Assembly (NCBI RefSeq): GCF_947492555.1
Contig: NZ_CANLNE010000002.1
Coordinates: 1,045,501 to 1,109,500, forward strand
Length of the DNA stretch: 64,000 bases
Reading direction: 5' to 3'
Source: an uncultured Roseobacter sp.
GTDB taxonomy: Bacteria; Pseudomonadota; Alphaproteobacteria; Rhodobacterales; Rhodobacteraceae
Shown here: positions 9,952 through 19,392 of the stretch, piece by piece
Layout of the letters: each line of letters begins with the position of its first letter
How positions within the stretch are numbered: the first letter of the stretch is position 1
Made by a program: the position numbers and the translations under genes
The notes under the pieces: model-generated
Told to the model about the DNA's origin: nothing
Databases searched by the model: none
The model's input: only the letters and a program-made list of their open reading frames with translations

Positions 9952-11334
9952 ATGAAACGTTTCGCAGTTCTCCTTTTTTGTCTGCTGCCTACGCTGGTGA
10001 GCGCGGAGACACGCGTGCCGCAAAGTCAGTCTGAGATTACGCTGAGTTTTGCGCCACTGGTGCGCGAAACGGCCCCGGCGGTTGTCAATATCTATGCCCG
10101 CTTCGTGACGGAAACGCGCCGCCGTACGCCCTTTATGGACGACCCGTTCTTTGACGGGTTTTTTGAAGGCTTTGGCCGACCTGAGCCGCGGGTGCAGAAC
10201 TCGCTGGGGTCCGGTGTGATCCTGTCCGAGGACGGGATCATCGTCTCGAACTACCACGTTGTGGGGATGGCGACCGATATTCGCGTTGTTTTGTCGGACC
10301 GACGCGAATTTACCGCGCGGGTTTTGCTGGGAGACGCGGAAAGCGATCTTGCCATTCTTCAGCTGGAAGGGGTGGCAGATCTTCCTTATCTGCCGCTGCG
10401 CGCCTCAGATACCGTCGAAGTCGGTGAACTTGTCCTTGCCATCGGCAACCCCTTTGGCGTCGGCCAGACGGTGAGCAGCGGGATCGTGTCCGGCTTGGCA
10501 CGTTCTGGCGCTGCTACGGGATCGGGGCGTGGATATTTCATTCAGACCGACGCGCCGATCAACCCGGGCAACTCCGGTGGCGCGCTGATTGACGTGCGTG
10601 GGGAGCTTGTCGGGATCAATACATCGATCCTGACCCGCTCCGGTGGATCCAATGGCATCGGCTTTGCGATCCCGTCAGATCTTTTGGCCGCTTTCGTGGC
10701 GCAGGCACGTGAGGGGCGCACCAGTTTCGCACGGCCATGGGCCGGAATGGGAGGCCAGCCTGCGGATGTCGAGATAGCCGAAGCCTTTGGCCTTGACCGT
10801 CCCGGCGGGATCATCATTTCAGCAATGCATGCGGAAAGCCCCTTTGCGCAGGCCGGTGTCGCCGTGGGAGATGTGATCGTTGCTGTGGATGATCACCCGG
10901 TCAACACGCCGCCCGAGATGCTGTACCGGATGAGCGTCACGGGGCTGGGGCAAACCGCACAGGTTACCTTTCTGCGGGATGGTGAAGAGCGGAACACCGG
11001 GGTACGCCTGATCGCGGCGCCTGATTTACCTGATCGCGAGCCTGTGGTTTTGCAGGATACCGATATTTTGCCGGGGCTTGGGCTGGTACGGGTGAACCCC
11101 GCGGTAATTTCGGAGTACACCCTGCCGCTGGAGAGCAAAGGCGTTCTAGTGACGGATACAGGGCGTTTTGGCGCACGCGTGGGCTTTCAGGTCGGTGATG
11201 TAATCGTGGGGATCAACGAACAGGGTGTGGCACGTCCGCGTGACGTGGCGGCCGCGTTTCGCGCCCGCGCGCGCGGCTATGCAGTGACCGTGATCCGCGG
11301 AAACCGGCGCCTCCAATTGCGGTTTGGGGTATGA
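9952..11334 (+). CDS. Do-like periplasmic serine endoprotease with two PDZ domains
   Basis: This is a DegP/DegQ-family protease that degrades misfolded envelope proteins. The 460-residue protein has a signal peptide (MKRFAVLLFCLLPTLVSA, probable cut before ET). Its trypsin-like domain has His102 (NYHVV), Asp132 (AESDLAI) and Ser208 (NPGNSGGAL). Two PDZ regions follow, at about 265-350 and 370-455. ATG 9952 is chosen because it begins exactly at a signal peptide; earlier in-frame codons lie in rplQ and its terminator. The next gene starts one base after the stop, so protease and rarA are co-transcribed. Confidence 0.93.
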   Translation: MKRFAVLLFCLLPTLVSAETRVPQSQSEITLSFAPLVRETAPAVVNIYARFVTETRRRTPFMDDPFFDGFFEGFGRPEPRVQNSLGSGVILSEDGIIVSNYHVVGMATDIRVVLSDRREFTARVLLGDAESDLAILQLEGVADLPYLPLRASDTVEVGELVLAIGNPFGVGQTVSSGIVSGLARSGAATGSGRGYFIQTDAPINPGNSGGALIDVRGELVGINTSILTRSGGSNGIGFAIPSDLLAAFVAQAREGRTSFARPWAGMGGQPADVEIAEAFGLDRPGGIIISAMHAESPFAQAGVAVGDVIVAVDDHPVNTPPEMLYRMSVTGLGQTAQVTFLRDGEERNTGVRLIAAPDLPDREPVVLQDTDILPGLGLVRVNPAVISEYTLPLESKGVLVTDTGRFGARVGFQVGDVIVGINEQGVARPRDVAAAFRARARGYAVTVIRGNRRLQLRFGV

Positions 11335-11335
11335 C

Positions 11336-12643
11336 GTGACCGATCTTTTTGCCAGCGAAACTGTCCCAGAACCGGTCGGCCACCGCCCGCTGGCCGACCG
11401 GCTGCGTCCGCAAACCCTAAGTGAGGTGATCGGGCAGGATCAGATACTGGGGCCGGAAGGGCCGCTGTCGGTCATGTTGGCCTCCGGCACGCTCAGTTCG
11501 CTGATTTTCTGGGGGCCGCCGGGGGTAGGAAAAACCACAATCGCGCGGTTGCTGGCGCATGAGACCGACCTGCATTTCGTACAGATCAGCGCGATCTTCA
11601 CCGGCGTTCCGGATTTGCGCAAGGTGTTCGAGGCGGCGAAAATCCGGCGGCAGAACGGGCAGGGCACGCTGCTCTTCGTGGACGAAATCCACCGCTTCAA
11701 CAAGGCACAGCAGGACGGCTTCCTGCCGCATATGGAGGATGGCACGATCCTGCTGGTGGGGGCGACCACCGAAAACCCATCCTTCGAGCTGAACGCGGCT
11801 GTGATGAGTCGGGCGCAGGTTATGGTGCTCGAACGGCTCGATCTGAAGGACCTTGAGCTGCTGGCCCAGCGGGCGGAAAAGGAACTGGACCGCGCTTTGC
11901 CACTGGAGGGGGCGGCGCGCGAGGCACTATTGGAGATGGCCGATGGCGACGGGCGGGCCCTGCTCAATCTGATCGAACAGGTGGCCGCGTGGAAGGTGGA
12001 AGGCAAGCTGGACACCACGGCCCTCTCGGCCCGGCTGATGCGGCGGGCGGCGCAATACGACAAGGGCGGGGATGCCCACTACAACTTGATTTCGGCCCTG
12101 CACAAGTCCGTGCGCGGGTCAGACCCGGATGCCGCACTCTACTGGTTTGCGCGGATGCTGGAAGGCGGTGAAGACCCACGCTATCTGGCCCGGCGGATCA
12201 CCCGCATGGCGGTGGAAGACATCGGGCTGGCGGACCCGCAGGCGCAGGTGATCTGTTTGCAATCCTGGGAAACCTACGAACGGTTGGGCTCCCCCGAAGG
12301 CGAACTGGCGCTTGCGCAGGCCCTAGCCTATCTGGCGCTGGCCCCGAAATCCAACGCAACCTATGTGGCCTACAAAGGCGCGCGCGCCGCGGCCAAGCAA
12401 ACCGGCTCCGAGCCGCCGCCGAAACACATCCTGAACGCGCCAACCTCGATGATGAAGGATCAGGGGTACGGGGCAGGCTATGCCTATGACCATGACGCCG
12501 AGGACGGGTTTTCGGGGCAGAACTACTTTCCTGAGAAAATGGCTCGCCCGAGCCTTTATCAACCGGTCGAACGTGGCTTTGAGCGTGAGTTGAAAAAGCG
12601 TCTGGACTACTTTGCCAAGCTGCGGGCAAAGCGCGAAACTTGA
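11336..12643 (+). CDS. rarA: Replication-associated recombination protein A (MgsA/RarA AAA+ ATPase)
   Basis: RarA is a clamp-loader-related AAA+ ATPase acting at stalled replication forks. The 435-residue product shows RPLADRLRPQTLSEVIGQDQ, Walker A GPPGVGKTTIARLL, Walker B LLFVDEIHRFNK, the sensor-1 region GATTENPSFELN, and the C-terminal tetramerisation part with ALAYLALAPKSNATYVA. The start is taken as GTG 11336, directly after the upstream TGA. A TTG at 11324 is an alternative. Confidence 0.93.
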   Translation: MTDLFASETVPEPVGHRPLADRLRPQTLSEVIGQDQILGPEGPLSVMLASGTLSSLIFWGPPGVGKTTIARLLAHETDLHFVQISAIFTGVPDLRKVFEAAKIRRQNGQGTLLFVDEIHRFNKAQQDGFLPHMEDGTILLVGATTENPSFELNAAVMSRAQVMVLERLDLKDLELLAQRAEKELDRALPLEGAAREALLEMADGDGRALLNLIEQVAAWKVEGKLDTTALSARLMRRAAQYDKGGDAHYNLISALHKSVRGSDPDAALYWFARMLEGGEDPRYLARRITRMAVEDIGLADPQAQVICLQSWETYERLGSPEGELALAQALAYLALAPKSNATYVAYKGARAAAKQTGSEPPPKHILNAPTSMMKDQGYGAGYAYDHDAEDGFSGQNYFPEKMARPSLYQPVERGFERELKKRLDYFAKLRAKRET

Positions 12644-12674
12644 CAATCACAGGCGGGTACGTGACAGACCGCGC

Positions 12675-13055
12675 ATGATGAAAACTCTGATCTTGGTGGC
12701 CGCGGGTGGCGGGCTTGGCGCATCTTTGCGGTTCCTCTGGGGCGTTTCCGTGATGCGGGTGACCGGCCCATCCGACTTCCCCGTGGCGATCATGATGGCA
12801 AATGTGCTGGGCTCCTTTCTTATGGGCGTTTTCGTGGTGCTGGCAGCGCATAAGGGGCTGACGTATCTGAGCCCCTTTGTGATGACCGGTCTTTTGGGCG
12901 GGTTCACCACCTTCTCGGCCTTTTCACTGGAGGCGGTGACCTTGATCGAGCGCGGTGATCTTGGGGCCGCCGGGCTCTATATGGCGCTCTCCGTCGTCCT
13001 TTCCGTTGGAGGTTTGATGCTGGGCCTCTGGATGACACGCGGGGTGCTGCTATGA
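12675..13055 (+). CDS. crcB: Fluoride channel CrcB/Fluc
   Basis: A dual-topology fluoride exporter of the inner membrane, 126 residues with four hydrophobic segments. Family marks are AAGGGLGASLRFLWG, MANVLGSFLMG and GLLGGFTTFSAFSLE. The start at 12675 (MMKTLI) begins directly at the first membrane segment. It lies 31 bases after rarA. The end overlaps the next gene by four bases. I see no fluoride riboswitch upstream. Confidence 0.92.
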   Translation: MMKTLILVAAGGGLGASLRFLWGVSVMRVTGPSDFPVAIMMANVLGSFLMGVFVVLAAHKGLTYLSPFVMTGLLGGFTTFSAFSLEAVTLIERGDLGAAGLYMALSVVLSVGGLMLGLWMTRGVLL

Positions 13056-14095
13056 GCCGGGTTCAGACAGTGACGGTTGGCGAGGAGGATGCCGATCAGC
13101 GGCTGGATCGGTGGTTCCGCCGTCAGTTCCCCCAGATCAGCCAGGGGCTGATCGAGAAGATGTGTCGCAAGGGTGAAATCCGCGTGGACGGTGGCCGGGT
13201 CAAGGCTGCCACGCGTCTGGACGCGGGGCAGCAGGTGCGGGTGCCCCCCCTGCCGGACAGGGCAGCACCGCCGCCGGAACCCCGCACGTCGGTTTCGGAC
13301 GCAGACAGCAAGCTGATCCAGTCCTGCGTGATTTATCGCGACGACCACGTCATTGCGCTGAACAAACCCGCCGGATTACCGACGCAAGGAGGGTCGAAAC
13401 AGACCCGCCACGTGGACGGGCTGGCAGAGGCGTTGAAATTCGGCTTTGACGAAAAACCACGACTGGTGCATCGGCTCGACAAGGACACCTCGGGCGTCTT
13501 GCTGCTGGCCCGTACCCGGCTTGCGGCCAAGGCGCTGACCGCAGCGATGCGGCACCGTGAGACGCGCAAGATTTACTGGGCGCTCGTCGCCGGAGTCCCG
13601 ACGCCGTACCTTGGCGAGATCAAGTATGGGCTGGTCAAGGCGCCGGGTCACGGGCGCGGCGGCGAGGGCGAAAAGATGATCGCGCTGCACCCGCGTGACA
13701 TCGATGACACCCCCGGGGCAAAGCGGGCGCATACGCTTTATGCCACGCTCTACCGTGTCGGTTCTCGCTCCGCCTGGGTTGCGATGGAACCGCTGACGGG
13801 GCGGACCCACCAGCTCCGGGCACATATGGCAGAGATCGGGCATCCGATTGTCGGTGACGGCAAATACGGCGGCTCCGGGCAGGAAAACATGGGTGATGGT
13901 TGGGGCGCGCAGCTGGGTGGCATAATTTCCAAGAAACTGCATCTGCACGCGCGGATGATGCGCTTTGAGCATCCTGAAACACGCAAGACCATCACAGTGA
14001 CGGCCGATCTGCCGGAGCATATGGCGCAGAGCTGGGAGACCTTCGGTTGGACCGAGGATCTTGCGGCGGAAGACCCCTTTGAGGCCTTGGGATGA
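13052..14095 (+). CDS. RluA-family 23S rRNA pseudouridine synthase
   Basis: It converts uridine to pseudouridine in RNA, most likely 23S rRNA (RluC/RluD type). The N-terminal S4 RNA-binding domain spans about residues 15-65 (DQRLDRWFRRQFPQISQGLI). The catalytic aspartate is Asp143 in HRLDKDTSGVLLLA, and the later block PLTGRTHQLRAHMAEIGHP is complete. Length is 347 residues. The ATG overlaps the crcB stop (ATGA), and the stop overlaps the HAD gene start in the same way. Which uridines are modified cannot be told from sequence alone. Confidence 0.93.
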   Translation: MSRVQTVTVGEEDADQRLDRWFRRQFPQISQGLIEKMCRKGEIRVDGGRVKAATRLDAGQQVRVPPLPDRAAPPPEPRTSVSDADSKLIQSCVIYRDDHVIALNKPAGLPTQGGSKQTRHVDGLAEALKFGFDEKPRLVHRLDKDTSGVLLLARTRLAAKALTAAMRHRETRKIYWALVAGVPTPYLGEIKYGLVKAPGHGRGGEGEKMIALHPRDIDDTPGAKRAHTLYATLYRVGSRSAWVAMEPLTGRTHQLRAHMAEIGHPIVGDGKYGGSGQENMGDGWGAQLGGIISKKLHLHARMMRFEHPETRKTITVTADLPEHMAQSWETFGWTEDLAAEDPFEALG

Positions 14096-14766
14096 GCGGC
14101 GCCTTGCGGCTGGTGATCTTTGATGTGGATGGCACGCTGGTGGACAGCCAGGGTGATATTCTGGCGGCCATGGGGGAGGCGTTTGACGCGGTTGATTTGC
14201 CGCGCCCGTCGCGCGCAACCGTACTGGGCATCGTGGGCCTGTCCCTTGAGGTCGCGATGGCCCGCTTGGCCCCGGAAGCCGATCATGCTCGCATGGTGCA
14301 AGCCTACAAAGACGCCTACATGACGCTTCGCGCAAAAACTGGCGCCGCGCAGTCGTCGCCGCTCTATCCCGGCGCCCGTGAGACTCTGGAGCGGTTACAG
14401 TCCGAGCCGGATGTCCTTTTGGGGGTCGCGACCGGTAAATCCAAACGCGGGCTGGACAAGCTGATCGAAGCACACGCGCTGGAGAATGTATTCGTGACCC
14501 GGCAGGTTGCGGATTTTCATCCGTCCAAACCGCACCCGTCGATGATTTTTCAGGCCATGTTGGAGGCCGGTGTGCAACCGCAGGACACGGTGATGATTGG
14601 CGACACCAGCTTTGATATGGAGATGGCAGCAGCCGCTGGCGTGTCCGGATTTGGCGTCAGCTGGGGGTATCACCCTGTCTCCGCCCTCTCTGCCGCGCAA
14701 CTGGTGCTGGACGAGTTTTCCGCCCTTGAAGGCGCGCTGCAAACACGGTGGAGGGCCTCGGCATGA
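14092..14766 (+). CDS. HAD-family phosphatase (phosphoglycolate phosphatase-like)
   Basis: A soluble 224-residue haloacid-dehalogenase hydrolase. The nucleophile motif is FDVDGTLVDS, motif II lies around GVATGKSKRGLDK, and the metal-binding motif is IGDTSFDMEMA. The helical cap between about residues 20 and 85 fits the phosphoglycolate phosphatase/pyrophosphatase subfamily, but the substrate is uncertain. It overlaps its neighbours by four bases on both sides, so it belongs to the rarA-to-ATP12 transcription unit. Confidence 0.9.
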   Translation: MSGALRLVIFDVDGTLVDSQGDILAAMGEAFDAVDLPRPSRATVLGIVGLSLEVAMARLAPEADHARMVQAYKDAYMTLRAKTGAAQSSPLYPGARETLERLQSEPDVLLGVATGKSKRGLDKLIEAHALENVFVTRQVADFHPSKPHPSMIFQAMLEAGVQPQDTVMIGDTSFDMEMAAAAGVSGFGVSWGYHPVSALSAAQLVLDEFSALEGALQTRWRASA

Positions 14767-15467
14767 GCGAATGGAAAGCCAAGCGGTTCTGGAAAGCGGT
14801 TGACATCGCCGAAGTGCGGGAAGGCTTCGGGATCGAACTCGACGGACGCCCGGTGAAGACACCCGCGAAACGGGCACTTCTCGTGCCCACACGCGGCTTT
14901 GCCCAAGCGGTTGTGGCGGAATGGGAGGCGCAGGAAGAGCTTATTGACCCGCAGAGCATGCCCTTCACCCGCACCGCCAATGCCGCCCTAGACAAGGTGG
15001 CGATCCAACATGCGGAGGTTGCGGATATGCTGGCGGCCTACGGCGATAGCGATTTGCTCTGCTACCGGGCAGAGCAGCCTGCCGAACTGGTGGCGCGTCA
15101 ATCCGAGCGTTGGGATCCACTGCTGGCCTGGGCGGAACAGGTGTTGGGGGCCCGACTAGAAGCGCGGGCGGGCGTGATGCATGTGCCGCAGGACGCGCAG
15201 GCGCTTGCAGCGCTTACCGCACGGGTGCACGCGCTATCTGATTTTCAGCTCGCGGCCTTCCATGACCTCGTCAGCCTGTCGGGCTCCCTGATTCTGGGCT
15301 TCGCCGCCACGCAAGATGTGCAAACTATTCAAGCGCTTTGGGACATATCGCGTCTGGATGAACTCTGGCAGGCAGAGCAATGGGGCGTGGATGACGAAGC
15401 GGAGGCCGCTGCAGCCATAAAACAGGCGGCGTTTGAGCATGCCAAAACAGTTTTTGACCTATCATAG
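14763..15467 (+). CDS. ATP12 family F1-ATPase assembly chaperone
   Basis: ATP12 proteins bind the F1 alpha subunit during ATP synthase assembly, and alphaproteobacteria carry the bacterial homologue. The 234-residue protein shows KRFWKAVDIAEVREGFGIEL followed by DGRPVKTPAK, AVVAEWEAQEELIDPQSMP and the conserved DSDLLCYRAEQPAELVARQ. ATG 14763 overlaps the HAD stop (ATGA) and is preferred over an in-frame ATG at 14748 inside the HAD gene. The stop codon lies in the loop of an inverted repeat. Confidence 0.92.
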   Translation: MSEWKAKRFWKAVDIAEVREGFGIELDGRPVKTPAKRALLVPTRGFAQAVVAEWEAQEELIDPQSMPFTRTANAALDKVAIQHAEVADMLAAYGDSDLLCYRAEQPAELVARQSERWDPLLAWAEQVLGARLEARAGVMHVPQDAQALAALTARVHALSDFQLAAFHDLVSLSGSLILGFAATQDVQTIQALWDISRLDELWQAEQWGVDDEAEAAAAIKQAAFEHAKTVFDLS

Positions 15468-15476
15468 GGTCAAAAA
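15451..15476. terminator. Perfect AT-rich inverted repeat at the ATP12 3' end
   Basis: TTTTTGACC (15451-15459) and GGTCAAAAA (15468-15476) are exact complements around an eight-base loop containing the TAG stop. It may act as a terminator in either direction, since both flanks are A/T tracts. As an operator for aapJ it would lie about 200 bases upstream, so a terminator is more likely. Confidence 0.5.
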
Positions 15477-15541
15477 TCCCGCGTACCGTGAGGAAAGCTA
15501 AAACATAACGGCAAGACGGGCTGATTTTGCCATGCCTGCCC

Positions 15542-15571
15542 TTGACGTTATTGCGTGAATTCGCCCAGTAT
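15542..15571 (+). promoter_or_regulatory. Candidate aap promoter
   Basis: TTGACG (15542-15547) is followed after 18 bases by CAGTAT (15566-15571). It lies about 100 bases before the aapJ ATG, giving a plausible leader. The -10 match is poor, so this is only a candidate. Confidence 0.35.
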
Positions 15572-15671
15572 ATCGCCCACTTGGAAGGTCAAAACTTTCA
15601 ATATCGCCTCCGGCCTAACATGTGCCGGTCGACCCGCCGTTAAACTGGCGGAAAATCAGGAAGAGGTAAAA

Positions 15672-16688
15672 ATGAAAAAATCAGTAATCCTTGGCGCGCT
15701 AACCGTCGCTGGCCTGTCGGCTGGTGCTGCGGCCGCTGGTACGTTGGACGACGTCAAAGCGCGCGGCAAACTCAACTGCGGCGTGACCACAGGTCTCGTG
15801 GGCTTCGCGGCACCGGATGCGAACGGCGAATGGAAAGGCTTTGACGTGGCGGTATGCCGCGCGATTGCCGCCGCCGTTCTGAACGATCCGACAGCCGTTG
15901 AATTCGTACCGACAACGGGCAAAACACGTTTCACGGCGCTTGCGTCCGGTGAAATCGACGTTCTGGCTCGGAACACCACATGGACCTTCAGCCGGGACGT
16001 TGACCTCAAGTTCACCTTTGTGGGTGTGAACTACTACGATGGTCAAGGCTTCATGGTTCCCAAAGCACTGGGTGTTTCGTCGGCTAAAGATCTCGATGGT
16101 GCGACCGTCTGCATCCAGACCGGTACAACCACCGAGCTGAACCTCGCGGACTTCTTCCGCGCCAACAACATCAGCTACGAGCCGGTGCCGATCGAGACCA
16201 ATGCCGAAGCGCAGCAGCAGTACCTTGCCGGTGCCTGCGACGTCTACACAACGGACGCATCTGGTCTGGCCGCGACACGTGCGACATTCGAAGCGCCGGG
16301 CGACCACGTCCTGCTGCCCGAGATCATCTCCAAGGAGCCGCTGGGCCCGCTTGTCCGTCATGGCGACGACGAATGGGGTGACGTTGTCCGCTGGACGCTG
16401 AACGCGCTGATCACAGCTGAAGAGCTGGGTGTAACATCCGCCAACGTGAACGAGATGGCAGCCAACACCGGTAACCCGGAAGTGGCGCGTCTGCTGGGCA
16501 CCGAAGGCACGCTGGGTGATATGCTCGGTCTGGACGCCGAATGGTCCAAGCGCGCGATTGCCGCTGGCGGTAACTACGGTGAAGTCTTTGCCAAGAACAT
16601 CGGTGAAGAAACGCCCATCGGTCTGGCACGCGGGCTGAACGCCCAGTGGACAGATGGTGGTCTGATTTACTCGCCACCGTTCCGCTAA
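15672..16688 (+). CDS. aapJ: General L-amino acid ABC transporter, binding protein AapJ
   Basis: This is the periplasmic solute-binding protein of the broad-specificity amino acid importer AapJQMP. The 338 residues begin with a signal peptide (MKKSVILGALTVAGLSAGAAAA), then LDDVKARGKLNCGVTTGLVG and the binding-protein fold with KGFDVAVCRAIAAAVL. The C-terminus ARGLNAQWTDGGLIYSPPFR is characteristic of AapJ/BztA. AGAGGT precedes ATG 15672. A hairpin at 16702-16734 separates it from the permease genes, which would yield excess binding protein. Confidence 0.94.
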   Translation: MKKSVILGALTVAGLSAGAAAAGTLDDVKARGKLNCGVTTGLVGFAAPDANGEWKGFDVAVCRAIAAAVLNDPTAVEFVPTTGKTRFTALASGEIDVLARNTTWTFSRDVDLKFTFVGVNYYDGQGFMVPKALGVSSAKDLDGATVCIQTGTTTELNLADFFRANNISYEPVPIETNAEAQQQYLAGACDVYTTDASGLAATRATFEAPGDHVLLPEIISKEPLGPLVRHGDDEWGDVVRWTLNALITAEELGVTSANVNEMAANTGNPEVARLLGTEGTLGDMLGLDAEWSKRAIAAGGNYGEVFAKNIGEETPIGLARGLNAQWTDGGLIYSPPFR

Positions 16689-16701
16689 GAACGAAACGGA
16701 C

Positions 16702-16734
16702 AAGGGCGCAGGGACACTCCTGCGCCCTTTCCTT
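16702..16734 (+). terminator. Hairpin between aapJ and aapQ
   Basis: AAGGGCGCAGG (16702-16712), loop GACACT, CCTGCGCCCTT (16719-16729) is an eleven-pair perfect stem followed by TCCTT. This layout is common after binding-protein genes, where it causes partial termination and protects the 3' end of the abundant upstream message. Confidence 0.7.
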
Positions 16735-16820
16735 ATGACGACCCACAAAACGAAAACCCGGCCACAGAGACGCCCAAGCGTCCGTAAAAACCAAAGGCCG
16801 GAACCACGGGGAAAAATTCA

Positions 16821-18035
16821 ATGACGACACTGACGGACCCACCACGGGAGTCCTTCCGCCTGTCTATGCTGATCAATGACACGCGGTATCGGTCACTCAC
16901 GTTCCAGGCGATTGCGCTGCTGGTCTTGATCATCGCATTTGCATATTTGACGAATAATCTGCTCACCAACCTCGCTGCGGCTGGATTGAACATCGCCTAT
17001 GATTTCCTGGGCTCGCCGGCCGGCTATGACATCAACCAGACGCTTGTGGAGTACGACAGCCAGTCCACCCACGCCCGCGCGGCGCTTGTCGGTATTCTGA
17101 ACACGCTGCTGGTGGCTTTTCTGGCCTGCATCACCGCGACCGTCTTTGGCGTGATCGCGGGCGTTCTGAGGTTGTCGAACAACTGGCTCGTCTCCAAACT
17201 CATGGCGTTTTACGTGGAGATTTTCCGGAACATCCCCGTGCTGATCTGGATCATCATCATCTTCACGATCATGACTGCCGTCCTGCCGGGGCCGCGTGAA
17301 TTCCGTGGCGACAATCCGACGTCGACGATGCTTCTCGATCTTTTTGCCTTTACCAACCGTGGTATCTACATTCCCGCCCCTGTCTGGGGGCCGGGTTCGA
17401 TGGTGGTGGTTGCGACCTTCATCGCATCGGTGATCGGCGTCATCGCCTATCGGCGCTACGCGACCAATCTGCTTTATGCCACGGGTCGCCTGTTACCCAT
17501 GGGATGGCCCAGCCTTGCGATCTTCTTCGTGCCGACCATCCTGATGTTCTACATCATGGGGCGTCCGATCGGCCTGGATGTCCCGGAGCTGCGAGGCTTC
17601 AACTTTCAGGGCGGTATCAAGGTCGGCGGTCCGCTGATCGCGCTGTGGTTCGCATTGTCGGTCTACACAGGGGCCTTCATCGCGGAGAATGTGCGCGCCG
17701 GTATCCAGGCGGTCAGCAAGGGACAGACCGAAGCTGCATCTGCGCTGGGGTTGCGCCCTGGTCGCGTCATGAACCTCGTGGTCTTGCCACAGGCGCTGCG
17801 CGTCATCATCCCGCCACTGATCTCGCAGTATCTCAACATCACCAAAAACTCATCGCTGGCGATTGCCGTGGGCTACGCGGATATCACCGCGACGCTGGGG
17901 GGCATCACGCTCAACCAGACGGGCCGTGCGATTGAGTGCGTGCTTTTGCTGATGCTGTTCTATCTCACGATCTCCCTGTCGATCTCGGCGATCATGAACG
18001 TCTACAATAACTCCGTGAAACTGAAGGAGCGCTGA
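16821..18035 (+). CDS. aapQ: General L-amino acid ABC transporter permease AapQ
   Basis: One of the two membrane subunits of the Aap importer. The 404-residue protein has a long N-terminal part and about eight membrane segments. Its permease core starts NTLLVAFLACITATVFGVIA and carries the EAA-like loop EAASALGLRPGRVMNLVVLP that contacts AapP. The charge-rich periplasmic insert before the core is typical of AapQ. The next gene starts after five bases. Confidence 0.93.
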   Translation: MTTLTDPPRESFRLSMLINDTRYRSLTFQAIALLVLIIAFAYLTNNLLTNLAAAGLNIAYDFLGSPAGYDINQTLVEYDSQSTHARAALVGILNTLLVAFLACITATVFGVIAGVLRLSNNWLVSKLMAFYVEIFRNIPVLIWIIIIFTIMTAVLPGPREFRGDNPTSTMLLDLFAFTNRGIYIPAPVWGPGSMVVVATFIASVIGVIAYRRYATNLLYATGRLLPMGWPSLAIFFVPTILMFYIMGRPIGLDVPELRGFNFQGGIKVGGPLIALWFALSVYTGAFIAENVRAGIQAVSKGQTEAASALGLRPGRVMNLVVLPQALRVIIPPLISQYLNITKNSSLAIAVGYADITATLGGITLNQTGRAIECVLLLMLFYLTISLSISAIMNVYNNSVKLKER

Positions 18036-18040
18036 GGCCC

Positions 18041-19339
18041 ATGTCAGATACACATGCCCAAACCGTCGCCTTCGTGCGTGAAACGGAAATCCCCGAAGCC
18101 GCGCCACCCTATGCGGCCACCGGGCCTGTCAAATGGATGCGCGAGAACCTTTTCGCGACACCGGCAAATGCACTGCTGACGGTGGTAGCCGCCTATGCGA
18201 TCTATCTGATCCTCGCGCCCACGCTGCCGTGGATCCTGAACGGGGTCTGGACCGCCAACAGCCTCGCGGAGTGCCGCGAGATCCTGCAGGGCGCGACGGG
18301 CGCCTGTTTCGCGGTGCTGACCGAACGCTGGCCGCAGCTGCTCTTTGGCTTCAAATATCCTTCGGAGCTCTACTGGCGTCCATCACTGGCCTTCGTGCTG
18401 CTGTTTGTCGCCGTAGCGCCGGTGCTGTTCTTCGATCTGCCGCGCAAGCTGCTGATCTTCACCGGGCTCTTCCCTTTCATCGCCTACTACCTGATCTGGG
18501 GCGGCACCATCTTCGTGCCGATTCTGGCGCTTGTAGGCTGTCTGGGGGGGTATGCCGTCTACCAGCGGTTCGTCACCGGCAGCTTTGCCGCAGGATTCTT
18601 CGGGGGCATCGCAGCGGCCCTGTTGATCTGGTACATCGGCGGTCTGCTGATCCCGGATGGCGCATCCGAAAACGCCATGCTGACACCGGTGCCCAGCCGT
18701 GATCTGGGTGGGTTCATGCTCAACATGATGTTGGGTGTCACCTGCGTGTCGCTGTCGATCCCCATCGGGATCGCCCTGGCACTGGGGCGTCAGTCCAGTA
18801 TGCCGCTGATCAAGGTGGTCTGTGTCGTCTTCATCGAATTCATCCGCGGCGTGCCCCTGATCACGCTGCTTTTCGTGGCCTCGGTGATGCTGGCCTATTT
18901 CTTCCCGCCCGACTCCACGGTCGATCTGTTCCTGCGCGTGGTGATCATGATCACCATGTTCTCGGCGGCCTATATCGCCGAGGTGATCCGGGGCGGCCTC
19001 GCGGCCCTGCCGAAGGGGCAGTACGAGGCGGCGGACAGCCTAGGGCTCGATTACCCGCAGGCGATGCGGCTGATCATCCTGCCGCAGGCGCTGAAGATTT
19101 CCATCCCCGGTATCGTGAACGTGGCGGTGGGGCTTTTCAAGGATACTGTCCTGGTATCCGTGATTTCCATGTTCGACCTTCTCGGCATGATCCGCGGGCC
19201 GATCCTCGCCTCGACCGAGTGGAATGGCGTCTACTGGGAGCTCTTGGGCTTTGCGTCGCTGCTGTTCTTTGTCGTCTGCTACGGCATCTCGCAATACTCG
19301 CAATGGCTCGAACGTCGCCTCGCGACCGACCACCGTTAA
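18041..19339 (+). CDS. aapM: General L-amino acid ABC transporter permease AapM
   Basis: Second membrane subunit of the Aap system, 432 residues. After a cytoplasmic start it has several hydrophobic segments, the region GVWTANSLAECREIL seen in AapM/BztC, and the permease core with EFIRGVPLITLLFVASVM. The EAA loop is EAADSLGLDYPQAMRLIILP. It forms a heterodimer with AapQ. A 53-base gap leads to aapP. Confidence 0.93.
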   Translation: MSDTHAQTVAFVRETEIPEAAPPYAATGPVKWMRENLFATPANALLTVVAAYAIYLILAPTLPWILNGVWTANSLAECREILQGATGACFAVLTERWPQLLFGFKYPSELYWRPSLAFVLLFVAVAPVLFFDLPRKLLIFTGLFPFIAYYLIWGGTIFVPILALVGCLGGYAVYQRFVTGSFAAGFFGGIAAALLIWYIGGLLIPDGASENAMLTPVPSRDLGGFMLNMMLGVTCVSLSIPIGIALALGRQSSMPLIKVVCVVFIEFIRGVPLITLLFVASVMLAYFFPPDSTVDLFLRVVIMITMFSAAYIAEVIRGGLAALPKGQYEAADSLGLDYPQAMRLIILPQALKISIPGIVNVAVGLFKDTVLVSVISMFDLLGMIRGPILASTEWNGVYWELLGFASLLFFVVCYGISQYSQWLERRLATDHR

Positions 19340-19392
19340 TCTTCCCTCACCTCGCGAAAGCGGCAGGGAAATAGAAAAGAAAGGCCTGACCA

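Noticed and set aside
13376-14473. 365-codon minus-strand frame across the pseudouridine synthase and HAD genes
   Set aside because: Both + strand genes have full catalytic motifs and four-base overlaps; the antisense frame has no motif.
15699-16748. 349-codon minus-strand frame opposite aapJ
   Set aside because: Shadow of a well-supported binding-protein gene.
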